Shown one piece after another: positions 4,460 to 5,872 of a stretch of 5,872 nt of DNA. The translations under genes were made by a program, and so were the position numbers. The stretch lies in NCBI GenBank assembly GCA_031271245.1, contig JAISWC010000184.1, forward strand, positions 1 through 5,872, in the 5' to 3' direction. This stretch comes from Tannerella sp. Its GTDB lineage: Bacteria > Bacteroidota > Bacteroidia > Bacteroidales > Tannerellaceae. The notes below the pieces were generated by a model. The model was not told the origin of the DNA. It made no database searches and saw only the letters and a program-made list of their open reading frames with translations. Within the stretch, counting starts at the first letter, position 1. Each line of letters starts with the position of its first letter.

Positions 4460-5872
4460 ATGAAGGTTCTGTTTGTCTATTCTACCCAGAAAACGATTGT
4501 GCTCCGGAAGCCGCTGCCGGGTCAGGAAAGCATTTACCATGGCATCTCGTCCATTGCCGGCGTCCTGAAACGGCACGGGCACACCTGCCGTCTGGTCGTT
4601 CTGGACAGAGTAAACAAAAAGCGGAACCTCCGCCTGATCGCTGAAAAAATCGAACAGTTTCGTCCCGGGATCATCGCCTTTACCGCCGCTTTTTCCGAAT
4701 TTGAGTTTATCTGCGAGATGGCTTCACAGTTGAAAACACTGTTTCCTGGCCTGTTTCTGGTGGCCGGAGGCGTTCATATCACCCTCAATCCCGACGAAAA
4801 GTACCTGTCGTTTTTCGATGCGATTTGCATCGGGGAAGGCGAGCAGCCGATGCTGGAAATGGTGCAGCAGTTGGAAGCCGGTGAACCCGTCGACCGAATC
4901 CGGAATCTTTGGGTAAAGACGCCGGACGGCATCGTGAAGAATCCGACCCGTCCCTTTCAGCAGCATCTGGACGAATGGGGCTTTTCCGACCGGGAGATGT
5001 GGCAGGAGTGGATTCTGGAACCGAACACGAAACCGACTGTTTTGCTGGGACGGGGCTGTCCGTTCAACTGCACGTATTGTTCCAACCACCGGTTGCGGAA
5101 GGTGAGTTCCGGACAATATGTGCGCATGAGAAGTCCCGGTAACATTCTTTCGGAAATCCGGGAACTGTATCGCCTGCAACCGGGGATCAACGAGATATAC
5201 CTGGAAGTGGAAACCATCGCCACCGACCTGGACTGGTTAGAAAACCTGTGTAACGAACTGGCTGCCTTCGGGCAGGAAACCGGATTCAGAATAAAGTTCG
5301 GCGCTAACCTCCGCATCTATCCCGGTCTGGACATGGCTTTTGTCTTTGAGCAGTTCGGGAAAGCGCACATCACGTCCGTTACCATCGGGCTGGAATCGGG
5401 CAGTTACCGGATACGGAAGGAGATTCTGCATCGCGACTATTCCAATGAATTGATATGGGAGGCCTCCGAAACGGCCAGGAAGCATGGCATCGACATCGCA
5501 CTTTTCAATATGGTGGGTTTGCCGACCGAAACGCCGCTCGAATTTGCCGAGACACTCCGGATGAACCGGCGTATTCAGCCGGTGTTTCATGCCACCTCCA
5601 TCTTCTTTCCCTACCCGGGAACGAAATTGGCCGAAATGTGTCGTCAAATGAACCTGTTGCCCGAAACCGTCAGCACCCGGGACGAACGGCAACTGGCCAT
5701 ACTGGATTTGCCCGGATTCCCGCGAAAACAGATACAGAAAAGTTTCGATTCTTTTCACTATCAGGTGTACAGAGTGAAAAAAGACAAGTCCCTGCTGCAT
5801 TTGCTCATCTATTATTCCATGTGTTTTCTGGGGCATAATTTCTATGCGAATTTGAAAATCAGAGTCATACGC
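4460..5872 (+). CDS. Cobalamin-binding-type radical SAM protein (3' end outside the window)
   Basis: 471 codons are open to the window edge with no stop. Residues 1 to about 140 form a Rossmann-like B12-binding domain: MKVLFVYS start, VAGGVHITL (101-109) and IGEGE (124-128), all typical of the class B (B12) radical SAM family. The DxHxxG cobalt-ligand motif is not evident, as in many members. The radical SAM barrel follows, with CPFNCTYC at 200-207 giving the C-x3-C-x2-C ligands of the 4Fe-4S cluster, then IGLESGS (309-315), VGLPTET (352-358) and FPYPGT (383-388). Relatives catalyse radical methylations, ring formation or other rearrangements on lipids, cofactors or natural products. Nothing here identifies the substrate. 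Where many relatives have a Asp-Asp strand end, this protein has LEVETIA (248-254). ATG 4460 is the natural start. The 17-nt gap to prfB suggests co-transcription. Confidence 0.9.
   Translation, partial: MKVLFVYSTQKTIVLRKPLPGQESIYHGISSIAGVLKRHGHTCRLVVLDRVNKKRNLRLIAEKIEQFRPGIIAFTAAFSEFEFICEMASQLKTLFPGLFLVAGGVHITLNPDEKYLSFFDAICIGEGEQPMLEMVQQLEAGEPVDRIRNLWVKTPDGIVKNPTRPFQQHLDEWGFSDREMWQEWILEPNTKPTVLLGRGCPFNCTYCSNHRLRKVSSGQYVRMRSPGNILSEIRELYRLQPGINEIYLEVETIATDLDWLENLCNELAAFGQETGFRIKFGANLRIYPGLDMAFVFEQFGKAHITSVTIGLESGSYRIRKEILHRDYSNELIWEASETARKHGIDIALFNMVGLPTETPLEFAETLRMNRRIQPVFHATSIFFPYPGTKLAEMCRQMNLLPETVSTRDERQLAILDLPGFPRKQIQKSFDSFHYQVYRVKKDKSLLHLLIYYSMCFLGHNFYANLKIRVIR

Noticed and set aside
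1..5872. CRISPR array, toxin-antitoxin pair, retron or phage defence locus
   Set aside because: No spaced repeats, reverse transcriptase, nuclease or small toxin-like gene pair is present. All sizeable genes are accounted for by known families.

Overview
This window looks like chromosomal DNA from a member of the Bacteroidota, most likely the order Bacteroidales. The evidence is an ECF sigma factor of the type paired with FecR/SusCD loci, Bacteroides-type -7 boxes (TAnnTTTG) upstream of genes, weak or absent Shine-Dalgarno sequences at start codons, an RF2 N-terminus of the form MIT-DQL, and a GAGAATTGAGAATG intergenic repeat of a kind I associate with Bacteroidales. Coding DNA is moderately GC-rich and the main intergenic region is clearly AT-richer. 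I cannot name a genus from this sequence.

Layout: positions 1-147 are the downstream flank of a minus-strand sigma gene and may hold the first four codons of the next gene at the very edge. Positions 148-720 (minus) encode a complete ECF sigma factor, with a promoter-like element and a palindrome in its leader. Positions 721-1596 are an 876-bp divergent intergenic region holding a 164-bp fold-back MITE-like element (970-1133) with about 30-bp terminal inverted repeats and a perfect 6-bp target duplication, ATAAAG. It also holds a 16-bp palindrome and a doubtful small minus-strand ORF whose 3' end lies inside the element. Positions 1597-3276 (+) encode a SulP-family anion transporter with a C-terminal STAS domain. 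A short tandem repeat covers its stop codon and fills most of the gap to prfB. Positions 3332-4442 (+) encode peptide chain release factor 2, whose reading frame is completed only by a programmed +1 frameshift at 3392-3397. Positions 4460-5872 (+) encode a cobalamin-binding-type radical SAM protein that runs off the right edge.

How the genes relate: sulP, prfB and the radical SAM gene are co-directional with gaps of 55 and 17 nt and no obvious terminator between them, so they could share a transcript. Their functions (anion uptake, translation termination, B12/SAM chemistry) do not form an obvious pathway. The sigma gene points the other way and probably belongs to a regulatory or surface-nutrient locus left of the window. 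I found no convincing new multi-gene system. The most notable items are the MITE-like element, the intact autoregulatory frameshift of prfB, and the unclassified radical SAM enzyme.
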